Below, piece by piece: positions 7,110 to 15,629 of a stretch of 64,000 bases of DNA. The translations under genes were made by a program, and so were the position numbers. Each line of letters starts with the position of its first letter. The first letter of the stretch is position 1. The stretch spans positions 372,001 to 436,000 of the forward strand of contig NZ_NIRS01000002.1 of NCBI RefSeq assembly GCF_002934665.1. Reading direction: 5' to 3'. A model generated the notes under the pieces. That model worked only from the letters and a program-made list of their open reading frames with translations, did no database searches and had not been told where the DNA came from. The DNA comes from Pseudomonas laurylsulfatiphila (lineage in GTDB: Bacteria; Pseudomonadota; Gammaproteobacteria; Pseudomonadales; Pseudomonadaceae).

Positions 7110-8797
7110 TCAACCAGGCAGCAACTCGTCGATGTGCCGATACTCGGCCTGCAACTGCGCCGCCAACACCCTGCTGCGCCCGAGCCGAATCGGTCCGCGC
7201 TCGATGTCAATCAGCACTCCGGGGCACTCCAGCACGGGCAGCAACGACCAGTCCTTCAGCCGGCCATCGGTCAACAACAGCAACCGCTGCTGCTCTGCCG
7301 GAAAACGTTTCTGCCGAGCAGCAAGCCACTGCCCGGCTTCGCTCAATGCCGCCAGCAGCGGCGTGCCGCCACCGGCACCCAGGCCGTCGAGCCAATGGCG
7401 CAGCCCCGTGGAAGCCTTCAACCCCTGCACCTGCCACCTTGGAGCAGCACCGCTGGCCGTGAGCAAGGCCAGACGTGCGCGCTGGCGATAGGCATCGTCG
7501 AACAACTGCGCCAGCAAGCCCTTGGCATCGCTCAATGCCTGATGACGGCGGGTCGACGCGGAGGCATCGACTATCACCAGCCACAGTTCATGGGGCGAAC
7601 GCGTGCGCAGTTGAAACATCAGGTCGTCGCGCTGACGCGGCCGGCCATTGAGCAAGGTGCCGGGCCAGTTGACCGAGCCACTGCGGGCGGCGTGACGCTT
7701 GCCCTGTTTGCCATGGTCCAGTCGCCCGGCTCGGGGTCTGGCATTCGCCCCCGCGTCGCAACGAGGGCGAATGCCTAGGGCTTTTTTGGCCAGCTCGGCA
7801 CTTCACGTCGGACGCCAGTCGCCAGTGCCTGGGCAGGCAATTCGCCCCACTGGCCCTGCCCTTCGCTCGGGTTGGCGTGCTGCGGCGCGGAGTGCTGCGG
7901 CGCGGAGTGCTGCGGCGCGTGGGATGGCTGAGACGCCGCAGTTGAATGCTCGCGACGACGATGGCGCAAGGCGAACTCGGCGACGGCGTCGATATCTTCT
8001 TCGGCGATAGCGTTCGCCCCGCGCCAGGCGGCGTGAGCCCGGGCGGCACGCAGCCATACCAGGTCGGCGCGCAAACCATCGACGCCAGCGGCAAAGCAGC
8101 GCTCGGTAATGAGGGCCAGCGCCTGGTCGTCAAGGGGAATGCTCGCCAGGGCGTTGCGTGCGTGCTGGCAACGTTCACGCAGAGACGCCTGCGCCGATTC
8201 CCATTCGGCGCAGAAACCTTGCGGATCGCTGTCGAAATCCAGGCGACGGCGGATGATCTGGCCTCGTTCGGCCGGTGCTGTGTGGCCACCAAGGGCGATA
8301 TTCAAGCCGAAACGGTCGAGCAGTTGCGGACGCAATTCACCCTCTTCGGGGTTCATGGTGCCAATCAGCACGAACTTCGCCGAGTGCCGATGGGAAATGC
8401 CGTCACGCTCGACCACATTGATGCCGCTGGCGGCCACATCGAGCAGCAAGTCAACGAGGTGATCAGGCAACAGATTGACCTCGTCGACGTAGAGCACGCC
8501 ACCGTCAGCCTTGGCCAATACGCCAGGCGAGAACTGTGCGCGACCTTCACCCAGCGCCGCGTCGAGATCGAGGGTGCCGACCAGGCGCTCTTCGGTGGCG
8601 CCCAGCGGCAATGTGACGAACTGACCGCTGGCCAGCAGGTCCGCCAGACCACGGGCCAGGGTCGACTTGGCCATCCCGCGCGGGCCTTCGATCAGGACTC
8701 CGCCGATTTTCGGGTCGATGGCGGTCAGGTACAGGGCCAGCTTCAAATCGTCGGCGCCGACCACGGCGGAGAGCGGGAAATGCGGGGTGTCGGTCAT
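7110..8797 (-). CDS. chlD: ChlI-ChlD (AAA+ / VWA) fusion made by -1 frameshifting; cobaltochelatase medium subunit
   Basis: Translation starting at ATG 8797 and slipping back one base at A AAA AAG (7787-7781) would give 562 residues: the AAA+ half (1-339), then ALGIRPRCDAG, a basic linker and a von Willebrand A domain. The VWA half has a full MIDAS: DASAS at about 411-415, a Thr in GGGTPLL and an Asp in LLLTDGRL. The -1 frame is open from 7802 to 7110 but has no ATG or GTG before the VWA core, so it has no evident start of its own. With CobN it should complete an aerobic cobalt chelatase; no cobS or cobT is in the window. A genuine frameshift mutation or a sequencing error are the alternatives. 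Confidence 0.75.
7740..7787 (-). promoter_or_regulatory. Programmed -1 frameshift signal: A AAA AAG heptamer, 5-nt spacer, 11-bp hairpin
   Basis: On the minus strand the heptamer A AAA AAG (7787-7781) is phased so that AAA and AAG are zero-frame codons, as in dnaX. Five bases (CCCTA) follow. Then a perfect 11-bp stem has arms GGCATTCGCCC (7775-7765) and GGGCGAATGCC (7750-7740) around a 14-nt loop. The zero-frame stop TAG (7777-7775) overlaps the base of the stem. No U-run follows the stem, so it is not a normal terminator. Confidence 0.8.
7775..8797 (-). CDS. chlI: ChlI-like AAA+ ATPase, unshifted product (cobaltochelatase small subunit)
   Basis: In-frame translation ends at TAG 7775-7777 and gives 340 residues. 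Walker A is GPRGMAKST (38-46), Walker B is VLYVDE (101-106), and a sensor-1/Arg-finger region reads GTMNPEEGELRPQLLDRFGL. The C-terminal linker contains a threefold SAPQH repeat. ATG 8797 (MTDTPHF) is preferred over 8827. ChlI proteins form hexameric rings that drive metal insertion by the large subunit, here CobN, whose gene ends 161 nt upstream. The stop codon lies inside the frameshift window described separately, so this would be the small subunit and the shifted product the medium subunit. Confidence 0.9.
   Translation of the reverse strand: MTDTPHFPLSAVVGADDLKLALYLTAIDPKIGGVLIEGPRGMAKSTLARGLADLLASGQFVTLPLGATEERLVGTLDLDAALGEGRAQFSPGVLAKADGGVLYVDEVNLLPDHLVDLLLDVAASGINVVERDGISHRHSAKFVLIGTMNPEEGELRPQLLDRFGLNIALGGHTAPAERGQIIRRRLDFDSDPQGFCAEWESAQASLRERCQHARNALASIPLDDQALALITERCFAAGVDGLRADLVWLRAARAHAAWRGANAIAEEDIDAVAEFALRHRRREHSTAASQPSHAPQHSAPQHSAPQHANPSEGQGQWGELPAQALATGVRREVPSWPKKP
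7877..7921. repeat. Three tandem 15-bp repeats in the chlI linker
   Basis: GTGCTGCGGCGCGGA is repeated three times head to tail (third copy with an altered end). On the coding strand it encodes three SAPQH units in the flexible linker after the AAA+ domain. The unit length is a multiple of three, so copy-number change would keep frame. Confidence 0.9.
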
Positions 8798-8856
8798 TGT
8801 TCTATCTCGGTCATGGTCGGTGATCAATTTACAAATATCACAGTTGCCTTCATCTC

Positions 8857-8946
8857 TGTGGGAGCGAGCCTGCTCGCGAAGGCGGTGTGTCAGCCAGCAT
8901 AAATATCGGCTGACTCTCCCTCATCGCGAGCAGGCTCGCTCCCACA
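8857..8946. repeat. REP doublet, GCGAGCAGGCTCGCTCCCACA type
   Basis: Inverted copies of TGTGGGAGCGAGCCTGCTCG face each other in the 161-nt gap between cobN and the chlI/chlD gene. It lies inside the presumed cob operon and could form a strong RNA hairpin between the two cistrons. Confidence 0.9.
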
Positions 8947-8958
8947 GGTTCAAGCGTG

Positions 8959-11900
8959 TCAGCCGTCTTCTTCTATATCCAGCAACAGATTCTCCAATGC
9001 CTCGCGGTACTCGCCCGGCTCCTTCCACATCCCGCGTTGTTGCGCCTCGAGCATGCGTTCAGTCATGTCGCGCAAGGCATGGGGATTGTGTTCACGGACA
9101 AAATCCCGGGTGTCAGGGTCGAGCAAATAGGCGTCGGCCAGCAACGCGTACTGGTGATCGTCGATCAACTGCGTGGTGGCATCGAAGGCGAACAGATTAT
9201 CGACGGTCGCGGCCATTTCGAACGCACCTTTGTAGCCGTGGCGCTTTACCCCATCGAGCCATTTCGGATTGGCCGCCCGGGAGCGGATCACCCGGTTCAG
9301 CTCTTCCTTCAAGGTGCGAATCTTCGGCAGGTCCGGCTGACTGTGATCGCCATGATAACTGGCCGCCGCCTCGCCTTTCAGGCTTTCCACCGCCGCGAGC
9401 ATACCGCCCTGGAACTGGTAGTAATCGTTGGAGTCGAGCAAATCGTGCTCACGATTGTCCTGGTTTTGCAGCACCGCCTGTACCTGGCTCAGGCGATGGC
9501 TGAACTGTTCACGGGCGGCGGTGCCTTCGTCGGAACCGCCGTAAGCGTAGCCGCCCCAGTTGAGGTAAACCTCGGCCAGGTCTTCTCGGGTTTGCCACAG
9601 GCGACCGTCGATGGCGCCCTGCACGCCTGCACCGTAGGCACCGGGCTTGGCCCCGAAAATCCGCCAGCCGGCCTGCCGTCGCGCAGCGTCTTCATCCAGC
9701 CCCGCCTGCAACAAGGCTGCACGCTCGGCACGCACCTTGGCCGCCAACGGATTGCGGTCGTCCGGCTCATCCAGGTCGGCCACCGCTTGCACCGCCGCGT
9801 CAAACAGGCGGATCAGATTGGCAAACGCATCACGGAAGAAACCGGACACGCGCAAGGTCACGTCGACCCGAGGACGGTCGAGCAAACTCAACGGCAGAAT
9901 CTCGAAATCGTCGACCCGCTGACTGCCGGTCGCCCAGACCGGACGCACGCCCATCAACGCCATCGCCTGGGCGATGTCATCGCCGCCGGTGCGCATGGTC
10001 GCGGTGCCCCACACCGACAGACCGAGCTGGCGCAGATGATCGCCGTGGTCCTGCAGGTGCCGTTCGAGTATCAGGTTGGCCGACTGGAAACCGATGCGCC
10101 ACGCCGTGGTGGTCGGCAAATTGCGCACGTCCACCGAGTAAAAGTTGCGCCCGGTGGGCAGCACGTCCAGGCGACCGCGACTCGGCGCACCGCTGGGGCC
10201 GGCCGGGACGAAGCGACCGCTGAGGGCGTCGAGCAGACCGCGCATTTCCGCTGGGCCGCAGGCGTCCAGCCTTGGCGCGACCACTTCGCGCAGGCTGTCG
10301 AGGATGGCTTGCACCTCAATCCAGTCGGCCCCCTGTAGGAGCGAGCCTGCTCGCGATGGAGTGTCAGTCGACATCAGTGTGACTGATACTCCATCGCGAG
10401 CAGGCTCGCTCCCACAGGGGTCAGCCAATGCCTGCGAGATCAGTTGTGTGGCGAACAGCTCGAGGCGTTCGCGGGTATCGCCGGTGGTGCGCCACAGTTC
10501 AGTGCTGATCGACAACAAGGCATCCGGTCGAGGCCCGGTCCACGGCTCCGCCAATGCACAATCGAGCGGATCGAAGCCCAACGCAAACGCCTTGGCCAAC
10601 GCCCGCAGCACACTCGATTGCGCGCCTCGGCCATCGCCCCGTGGAATGCGCAACAACGCCAGCAAGGTGTCGATACGCAAACGCCCGGTGGGCGATTCGC
10701 CGAATACATGCAGGCCGTCGCGGATCTGCGACTCTTTCAAGTCGCACAGGTAAGTGTCGAGTCGCGGCAGCCAGATCGCTGCGTCGGCATCGCTGTCGAG
10801 TTGCTCGTCCAGTTGCAGTTCACGGTCGATGTGCGAGTCACGCACCAGTTGCAGGATGTCGCGCTGCAACTCGCGGGCGCGGCGCGGGTCGAGCAACTGC
10901 GCTTCGTAATACTCGTCTGCCAACAGTTCGAGGTTGCGCAGCGGGCCATAGGTTTCGGCGCGGGTCAGCGGTGGCATCAGGTGATCGATGATCACCGCCT
11001 GGGTGCGCCGCTTGGCCTGGGCGCCCTCGCCCGGGTCATTGACGATGAACGGATAGATGTTCGGCAGTGGCCCGAGCAGCGCATCCGGCCAGCAGTTTTC
11101 CGACAGCCCCACGCCCTTGCCCGGCAGCCATTCGAGATTGCCGTGCTTGCCGACGTGGATCACGCCGTGGGCGCCATAGGTGTGGCGCAGCCAGAAGTAA
11201 AACGCCAGGTAGCCGTGGGGCGGCACTAGGTCCGGGTCGTGATACACCGCGCTCGGATCGACCTGATAACCCCGCGCCGGTTGAATGCCGACAAAGGTCA
11301 GGCCAAAGCGCAGACCGGCGATCATCATCCGTGCGCTGCGGCACATCGGGTCGTTTTCCGGCGCGCCCCAACGTTCGAGCACCGCCGCACGATTGGCTTC
11401 GGGCAGTGCATTGAACATCGCCAGATAGTCGTCCATTCCCAGGCTTTGCTGGCACGGACGCAGGTCGAGGGTATCGAGATCGTTGCTGACACCACCCAGC
11501 AACTGCTGGATCAGCGCGGTGCCACTGTCCGGCAATTTGGCCGGCAGCGGATAACCTTCGGCATGCAGTGCCCGCAGGATGTTCAGCGCCGCGGCCGGAG
11601 TGTCGAGGCCGACCCCATTGCCGATGCGCCCGTCGCGGGTCGGGTAATTGGCGAGAATCAAGGCGATGCGTTTTTCGGCGTTGGGCACCCGCGCCAGTTC
11701 GACCCAGCGCCGCGCCAGTTCGGCAACGAAGTCCATGCGCTCCGGTTGCGGTCGGTAGCAGACCACATCCGACTGGCTGCGCTCACTGCGCCACGCCAGG
11801 TCCTTGAAGCTGATCGGGCGGCTGATGATGCGCCCGTCCAGCTCCGGCAAGGCAATGTGCATCGCCAGATCGCGCGGGCCAAGCCCCTGTTCACTGGCGC

Positions 11901-12801
11901 GCCAACCCGGTTCGTTGTCCTGGGCGCAAATCGCCTGGATCACCGCAATATTGCGCCGGAACGGCCGCAGGTGCGGCGCTTCGGGGCTGGACTGGGCGAA
12001 GCCCGTGGTGTTCAGGATCACCGAGACGCCGGCTTCATCCAGCCAGTCCTCGACCGCGCCCAGGCAGCCGGGTTCTTTCAAACTGGCCAGCGCAATCGGC
12101 AACGGATTCAACCCCGCGGCCTGTAAACGCTGGCAAAAAACATCAATGAAAGCAGTGTTCGCCGCCTGCAAATGCGAACGGTAAAACAGCACCGCCGCCA
12201 CCGGGTGATCGGCGTGCCAGTCGGCCTGCCAGTCGCTCAGTGCGGCAGAGTGTTTGTGCGGATGGTAAATCGCCGTGCGCGGCAGGGTTTGCGGCTCGCC
12301 CCAGGTGTAATCGCGCGCCAGCCAGCGGTTGGCCAGGCAGCGGAAGAAATCCAGGGCATTGCCCATGCCGCCCTGACGCAGAAACTGCCAGAGCCGGTCG
12401 CGGTCCTCGGCACCGACGGTACTCAGGTCACTGAGCTCCGGGTCCGGGCGGTCATCGCCCGGCACCAGGATCACCTGCACGCCGCGCTGGGACAGCTCGA
12501 CCAGGCGCTCGATGCCGTAGCGCCAATAGGCGATGCCGCCGTGCAGCGAAATCAGGATCACCCTGGCGTGGCGCAACACCTCATCGACGTACAAATCGAC
12601 CGAGGCATGGTTCTGCACCTGCATCGGGTTGGCCAGGCGCACGCTGGGGTAATCCTCGGGCAACTGCTGCGCCGCCTCGGCGAGCAGCGCCAGGCTGGAG
12701 TCGCCGCTGCACAGGACCACCAGCTCGGCGGGGGTTTGTCCAAGGTCGGCGATGTTGTCATCCGACACGAAACCGCCGGGCTGGGTCCTGAGCAGGTGCA
12801 T
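8959..12801 (-). CDS. cobN: Cobaltochelatase large subunit CobN
   Basis: The 1280-residue protein matches the CobN/BchH magnesium-chelatase large-subunit family across its length. It binds hydrogenobyrinic acid a,c-diamide and inserts cobalt in the aerobic cobalamin pathway with an AAA+ motor. Recognisable segments include VIHVGKHGNLEWLPGKGVGLS and the C-terminal NPHALRDMTERMLEAQQRGMW. It starts 3 nt after cobW, so the two are co-transcribed below the riboswitch at 13990-14178. Around residues 795-826 it carries an in-frame REP element, giving an insert (CGSEPARDG...SRAGSLLQG) not expected in this family. Confidence 0.95.
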   Translation of the reverse strand: MHLLRTQPGGFVSDDNIADLGQTPAELVVLCSGDSSLALLAEAAQQLPEDYPSVRLANPMQVQNHASVDLYVDEVLRHARVILISLHGGIAYWRYGIERLVELSQRGVQVILVPGDDRPDPELSDLSTVGAEDRDRLWQFLRQGGMGNALDFFRCLANRWLARDYTWGEPQTLPRTAIYHPHKHSAALSDWQADWHADHPVAAVLFYRSHLQAANTAFIDVFCQRLQAAGLNPLPIALASLKEPGCLGAVEDWLDEAGVSVILNTTGFAQSSPEAPHLRPFRRNIAVIQAICAQDNEPGWRASEQGLGPRDLAMHIALPELDGRIISRPISFKDLAWRSERSQSDVVCYRPQPERMDFVAELARRWVELARVPNAEKRIALILANYPTRDGRIGNGVGLDTPAAALNILRALHAEGYPLPAKLPDSGTALIQQLLGGVSNDLDTLDLRPCQQSLGMDDYLAMFNALPEANRAAVLERWGAPENDPMCRSARMMIAGLRFGLTFVGIQPARGYQVDPSAVYHDPDLVPPHGYLAFYFWLRHTYGAHGVIHVGKHGNLEWLPGKGVGLSENCWPDALLGPLPNIYPFIVNDPGEGAQAKRRTQAVIIDHLMPPLTRAETYGPLRNLELLADEYYEAQLLDPRRARELQRDILQLVRDSHIDRELQLDEQLDSDADAAIWLPRLDTYLCDLKESQIRDGLHVFGESPTGRLRIDTLLALLRIPRGDGRGAQSSVLRALAKAFALGFDPLDCALAEPWTGPRPDALLSISTELWRTTGDTRERLELFATQLISQALADPCGSEPARDGVSVTLMSTDTPSRAGSLLQGADWIEVQAILDSLREVVAPRLDACGPAEMRGLLDALSGRFVPAGPSGAPSRGRLDVLPTGRNFYSVDVRNLPTTTAWRIGFQSANLILERHLQDHGDHLRQLGLSVWGTATMRTGGDDIAQAMALMGVRPVWATGSQRVDDFEILPLSLLDRPRVDVTLRVSGFFRDAFANLIRLFDAAVQAVADLDEPDDRNPLAAKVRAERAALLQAGLDEDAARRQAGWRIFGAKPGAYGAGVQGAIDGRLWQTREDLAEVYLNWGGYAYGGSDEGTAAREQFSHRLSQVQAVLQNQDNREHDLLDSNDYYQFQGGMLAAVESLKGEAAASYHGDHSQPDLPKIRTLKEELNRVIRSRAANPKWLDGVKRHGYKGAFEMAATVDNLFAFDATTQLIDDHQYALLADAYLLDPDTRDFVREHNPHALRDMTERMLEAQQRGMWKEPGEYREALENLLLDIEEDG
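10332..10419. repeat. REP doublet inserted in frame within cobN
   Basis: Inverted arms CTGTAGGAGCGAGCCTGCTC and GAGCAGGCTCGCTCCCACAG lie inside the cobN reading frame. They are translated without a stop or frame change and add about 30 residues between ISQALADP and ADWIEVQ. Confidence 0.93.
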
Positions 12802-12804
12802 GGG

Positions 12805-13875
12805 TTACACGCTGAGCGCAGCGCGCAATTGCGCTTCGAGCACGGCGGCGTCCAGTTCCTGGCCGATCAGCACCAGACGGGTGATGCGCGCCTCTTCGGC
12901 ACCCCACTGGCGGTCGAAGTGTTTGTCGAAACGCGTGCCCACGCCCTGGATCAGCAGGCGCATCGGTTTGTTCGGAACGGCGGCGAAACCCTTGACCCGC
13001 AGGATGCCGTGCTGAACCACCAGTTGGGTCAGCGCATCCATCAGCAGGCTTTCGTCGGCTTGCGGCAGTTCGATGGAGATCGAATCGAAGGCGTCGTGAT
13101 CGTGGTCGTCATGATCGTCGTCGCCATCGTGATGATGGTCGTGGTGGCTGTGGCGGCTGTCGATGTGTTCTTCGGAGCCGGCACCCAGGCCGATCAGCAC
13201 GTCCAGCGGCAGGCGACCGCTGCTGGCTTCGATGATTTTCACCGCTGGCGGCAATTCTTCGGCGACTTCCAGGCGCACACGGGCCAGGTCGGCCGGGTTG
13301 ATCAGGTCGGATTTGTTGAGAATCACCAGGTCGGCGCTGGCCAACTGGTCGGCAAACAGCTCGTGCAATGGCGATTCGTGGTCCAGGTTCGGGTCGAGTT
13401 TGCGCTGGGTATCGACCTGGTCCGGGAAGGCGGCAAAGGTGCCGGCGGCCACGGCCGGGCTGTCGACCACGGTGATCACCGCGTCAACGGTGCAGGCACT
13501 GCGGATTTCCGGCCACTGGAAAGCCTGGACCAGCGGTTTTGGCAAGGCCAGGCCCGACGTTTCGATGAGGATGTGGTCGAGATCGCCACGACGAGCCACC
13601 AGTTCGCGCATCACCGGGAAAAATTCTTCCTGGACGGTGCAGCACAGGCAGCCGTTGGCCAGTTCATAGACGCGGCCGTTGGCTTCTTCTTCGGTGCAAC
13701 CGATGGAGCACTGCTTGAGGATTTCGCCGTCGATGCCCAGCTCGCCAAACTCGTTGACGATTACCGCGATGCGGCGACCCTGGGCGTTGTCGAGCATGTG
13801 CCGCAACAGCGTGGTTTTACCCGAGCCGAGAAAGCCTGTGACGATGGTGACGGGGAGTTTGGCCAGTGTTTTCAT
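12805..13875 (-). CDS. cobW: CobW, metal-binding GTPase of cobalamin synthesis
   Basis: The 356-residue G3E-family protein has the P-loop GFLGSGKTT near residue 14, the metal-binding GCLCC motif, NKSD for guanine recognition, and a His/Asp-rich stretch (SRHSHHDHHHDGDDDHDD) that probably buffers metal. CobW proteins are thought to deliver cobalt to the CobN chelatase. ATG 13875 (MKTLAKLPVTIV) was chosen; the longer frame to 14100 runs into the riboswitch. First gene of the riboswitch-controlled leftward operon. Confidence 0.95.
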   Translation of the reverse strand: MKTLAKLPVTIVTGFLGSGKTTLLRHMLDNAQGRRIAVIVNEFGELGIDGEILKQCSIGCTEEEANGRVYELANGCLCCTVQEEFFPVMRELVARRGDLDHILIETSGLALPKPLVQAFQWPEIRSACTVDAVITVVDSPAVAAGTFAAFPDQVDTQRKLDPNLDHESPLHELFADQLASADLVILNKSDLINPADLARVRLEVAEELPPAVKIIEASSGRLPLDVLIGLGAGSEEHIDSRHSHHDHHHDGDDDHDDHDHDAFDSISIELPQADESLLMDALTQLVVQHGILRVKGFAAVPNKPMRLLIQGVGTRFDKHFDRQWGAEEARITRLVLIGQELDAAVLEAQLRAALSV

Positions 13876-13989
13876 CGGATGCCCTATGGCTAGGTGGCGG
13901 GCATACGGGACGACGACCGGCAACGCAGATGCGCGTGCCTGAAGAGTTCGCCACCGGATCACCCCGCCCGGTTGAATTTGAGAATCTGT

Positions 13990-14178
13990 GTCGAGGCAGG
14001 TCTCCTGGCTGACGGTGTGCCGGCCTTGGGCCTGGCATTCGCTGCGCCTTCCCGCCGGCCTCATGGATTGAGCCTGCAGTGGCGTGGCAACGAACATCAC
14101 CGTTCACAGTTGCGGGGGCAGCCGCGGCATTGACCGCGTTCCCTTCTTAGCTTCGACAAACGCCGAAGAACCTCGAAA
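13990..14178 (-). promoter_or_regulatory. Cobalamin riboswitch controlling cobW-cobN-chlI/chlD
   Basis: Read on the minus strand it contains GCTGCCCCCGCAACTGTGA, CATGAGGCCGGCGGGAAGG and the B12 box AGCCAGGAGACCTGCC near the 3' end. A closing P1 stem pairs CGAGG with CCTCG. About 115 nt separate it from the cobW start. Adenosylcobalamin binding should lower expression of the operon. Confidence 0.93.
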
Positions 14179-14216
14179 GCGCAAGGCTACGCATGGTAGG
14201 AAGACCGGTCAATCAC

Positions 14217-14300
14217 TGTAGGAGTTGCCGCAGGCTGCGATCTTTTGATTTTGCTTGTAAAAACAGGATCAAAAGATCGCAGCCTGCGGCAGCTCCTACA
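14217..14300. repeat. REP hairpin, GTAGGAGCTGCCGCAGG type
   Basis: Inverted arms TGTAGGAGTTGCCGCAGG and CCTGCGGCAGCTCCTACA lie exactly between the two divergent cobalamin riboswitches. Confidence 0.9.
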
Positions 14301-14375
14301 AAGAGCCGGGCATCATTGCGCTTCAAGTGAGAACCCATGCCAATTGACGCCCAACCCTCGTCCATGCTCTCCTAC

Positions 14376-14585
14376 GCACCTTGTTACGGGTGCCCTTCAC
14401 AGGGTGAAACGGGAAACCGGTGAATCATGTGCTTTACTCTAAAGCCATGTCAGTCCGGTGCTGCCCCCGCAACGGTAAGCGAGCGAAGCATCAAATCCAC
14501 TGTGCCACTACGGCATGGGAAGGTGATGTTTTCAGGTTCAGGCCCAAGCCTTTGCCCCTCGTGAGCCCGGAGACCGGCCCGCAAC
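14376..14585 (+). promoter_or_regulatory. Cobalamin riboswitch controlling cbtB-cbtA-cobE-cobM
   Basis: Conserved elements appear in order: GGGTGAAACGGGAAACCGGTG, AGTCCGGTGCTGCCCCCGC, GCCACTACGGCATGGGAAGG and the B12 box GAGCCCGGAGACCGGCC (14563-14579). A CAAACCCGC/GCGG-GTTTG hairpin at about 14616-14643 lies between the aptamer and cbtB and could be the expression platform. Confidence 0.95.
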
Positions 14586-14718
14586 ATAAAGTGACCATAA
14601 CGATCACTGAAACAACAAACCCGCGGTGGGCGGGCGCTGTTTGAAACCCTGCGCGCCTGGTCGTGCAGGTTTTTGCATGCGCTCTTGATTCCCCGCTGAC
14701 AGACCAGAGGGAAACGCC

Positions 14719-14910
14719 ATGTCGATCATCAGCAGCACCGGCCACACTACAGCCAGCACCACTTCTACCCTGACTCAACGTCTGACCGCCGCCGTCTGCG
14801 CGTCGATCCTGGGCGCGTGCCTGGTGTATTTCGCCGGTTTCTCGCACATCGAAGCGGTGCACAATGCCGCCCACGATACCCGTCACAGCTCCGCGTTCCC
14901 GTGCCATTGA
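14719..14910 (+). CDS. cbtB: CbtB, cobalt transporter small subunit
   Basis: The 63-residue protein has one transmembrane helix (LTAAVCASILGACLVYFAGF) and a His-rich C-terminus (SHIEAVHNAAHDTRHSSAFPCH), the known form of CbtB. With CbtA it is predicted to take up cobalt for cobalamin synthesis. It is the first gene after the second riboswitch and sits 11 nt before cbtA. Confidence 0.93.
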   Translation: MSIISSTGHTTASTTSTLTQRLTAAVCASILGACLVYFAGFSHIEAVHNAAHDTRHSSAFPCH

Positions 14911-14921
14911 GACCTGCTGAC

Positions 14922-15629
14922 ATGATCAAGCGTATTGCGCAAACCGCAGGTTTCACCGGGCTGCTGGCCGCCCTGTTGCTGACCCTGCTGCAAAGCTTCT
15001 GGGTCGCCCCCCTGATTCTGCAGGCCGAAACCTACGAAAAAGCCGAACCGGCTGCCGTTGAAATGCATGAACACGCCGATGGCGCGATGGCTGCCCACAC
15101 CCACGACGCCGAAGCCTGGGAGCCGGAAGACGGCTGGCAGCGCGTGCTGTCGACCACTGGCGGCAACCTGGTGGTGGCCGTCGGTTTCGCCCTGATGCTG
15201 GCTGGCCTGTACACCTTGCGTGCGCCGACCAAAACCTCCCAGGGCCTGCTCTGGGGCCTGGCCGGCTATGCGACCTTCGTGCTCGCGCCGACCCTCGGCC
15301 TGCCACCTGAACTGCCAGGCACTGCCGCCGCCGATCTGGCACAACGGCAACTGTGGTGGATCGGTACCGCCGCCTCCACCGCCGTCGGTATCGCGCTGAT
15401 CGTGTTCAGCCGTCACTGGCTGATGAAAGTTCTCGGTGCGGCAATCCTTGCCGTTCCCCATGTGATTGGCGCACCGCAACCGGAAGTGCATTCGATGCTC
15501 GCTCCGGAGGCACTGGAAACCCAATTCAAAATCGCTTCGCAACTGACCAACGTGGCGTTCTGGCTGGCCCTGGGCCTGATCAGCGCCTGGTTGTTCCGTC
15601 GCAAAAGCGATGGCCAATACCACGCATGA
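14922..15629 (+). CDS. cbtA: CbtA, cobalt transporter membrane subunit
   Basis: The 235-residue protein has about five transmembrane helices and a His-rich loop after the first (MHEHADGAMAAHTHD) that probably binds cobalt. ATG 14922 (MIKRIAQTAG) follows cbtB by 11 nt, and its stop overlaps the cobE start (ATGA). CbtA/CbtB pairs are recognised cobalt importers that occur under cobalamin riboswitches, as here. Confidence 0.93.
   Translation: MIKRIAQTAGFTGLLAALLLTLLQSFWVAPLILQAETYEKAEPAAVEMHEHADGAMAAHTHDAEAWEPEDGWQRVLSTTGGNLVVAVGFALMLAGLYTLRAPTKTSQGLLWGLAGYATFVLAPTLGLPPELPGTAAADLAQRQLWWIGTAASTAVGIALIVFSRHWLMKVLGAAILAVPHVIGAPQPEVHSMLAPEALETQFKIASQLTNVAFWLALGLISAWLFRRKSDGQYHA

Noticed and set aside
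7110..7655. VWA protein as an independent gene starting at TTG 7655
   Set aside because: The frame continues upstream through conserved-looking residues (GKRHAARSGSVNWPG) to the slippery site, and no start codon with a ribosome site is present.
7740..7775. Rho-independent terminator after chlI
   Set aside because: The stem lies inside the downstream reading frame, has a 14-nt loop and lacks a T-run; frameshift stimulation explains it better.
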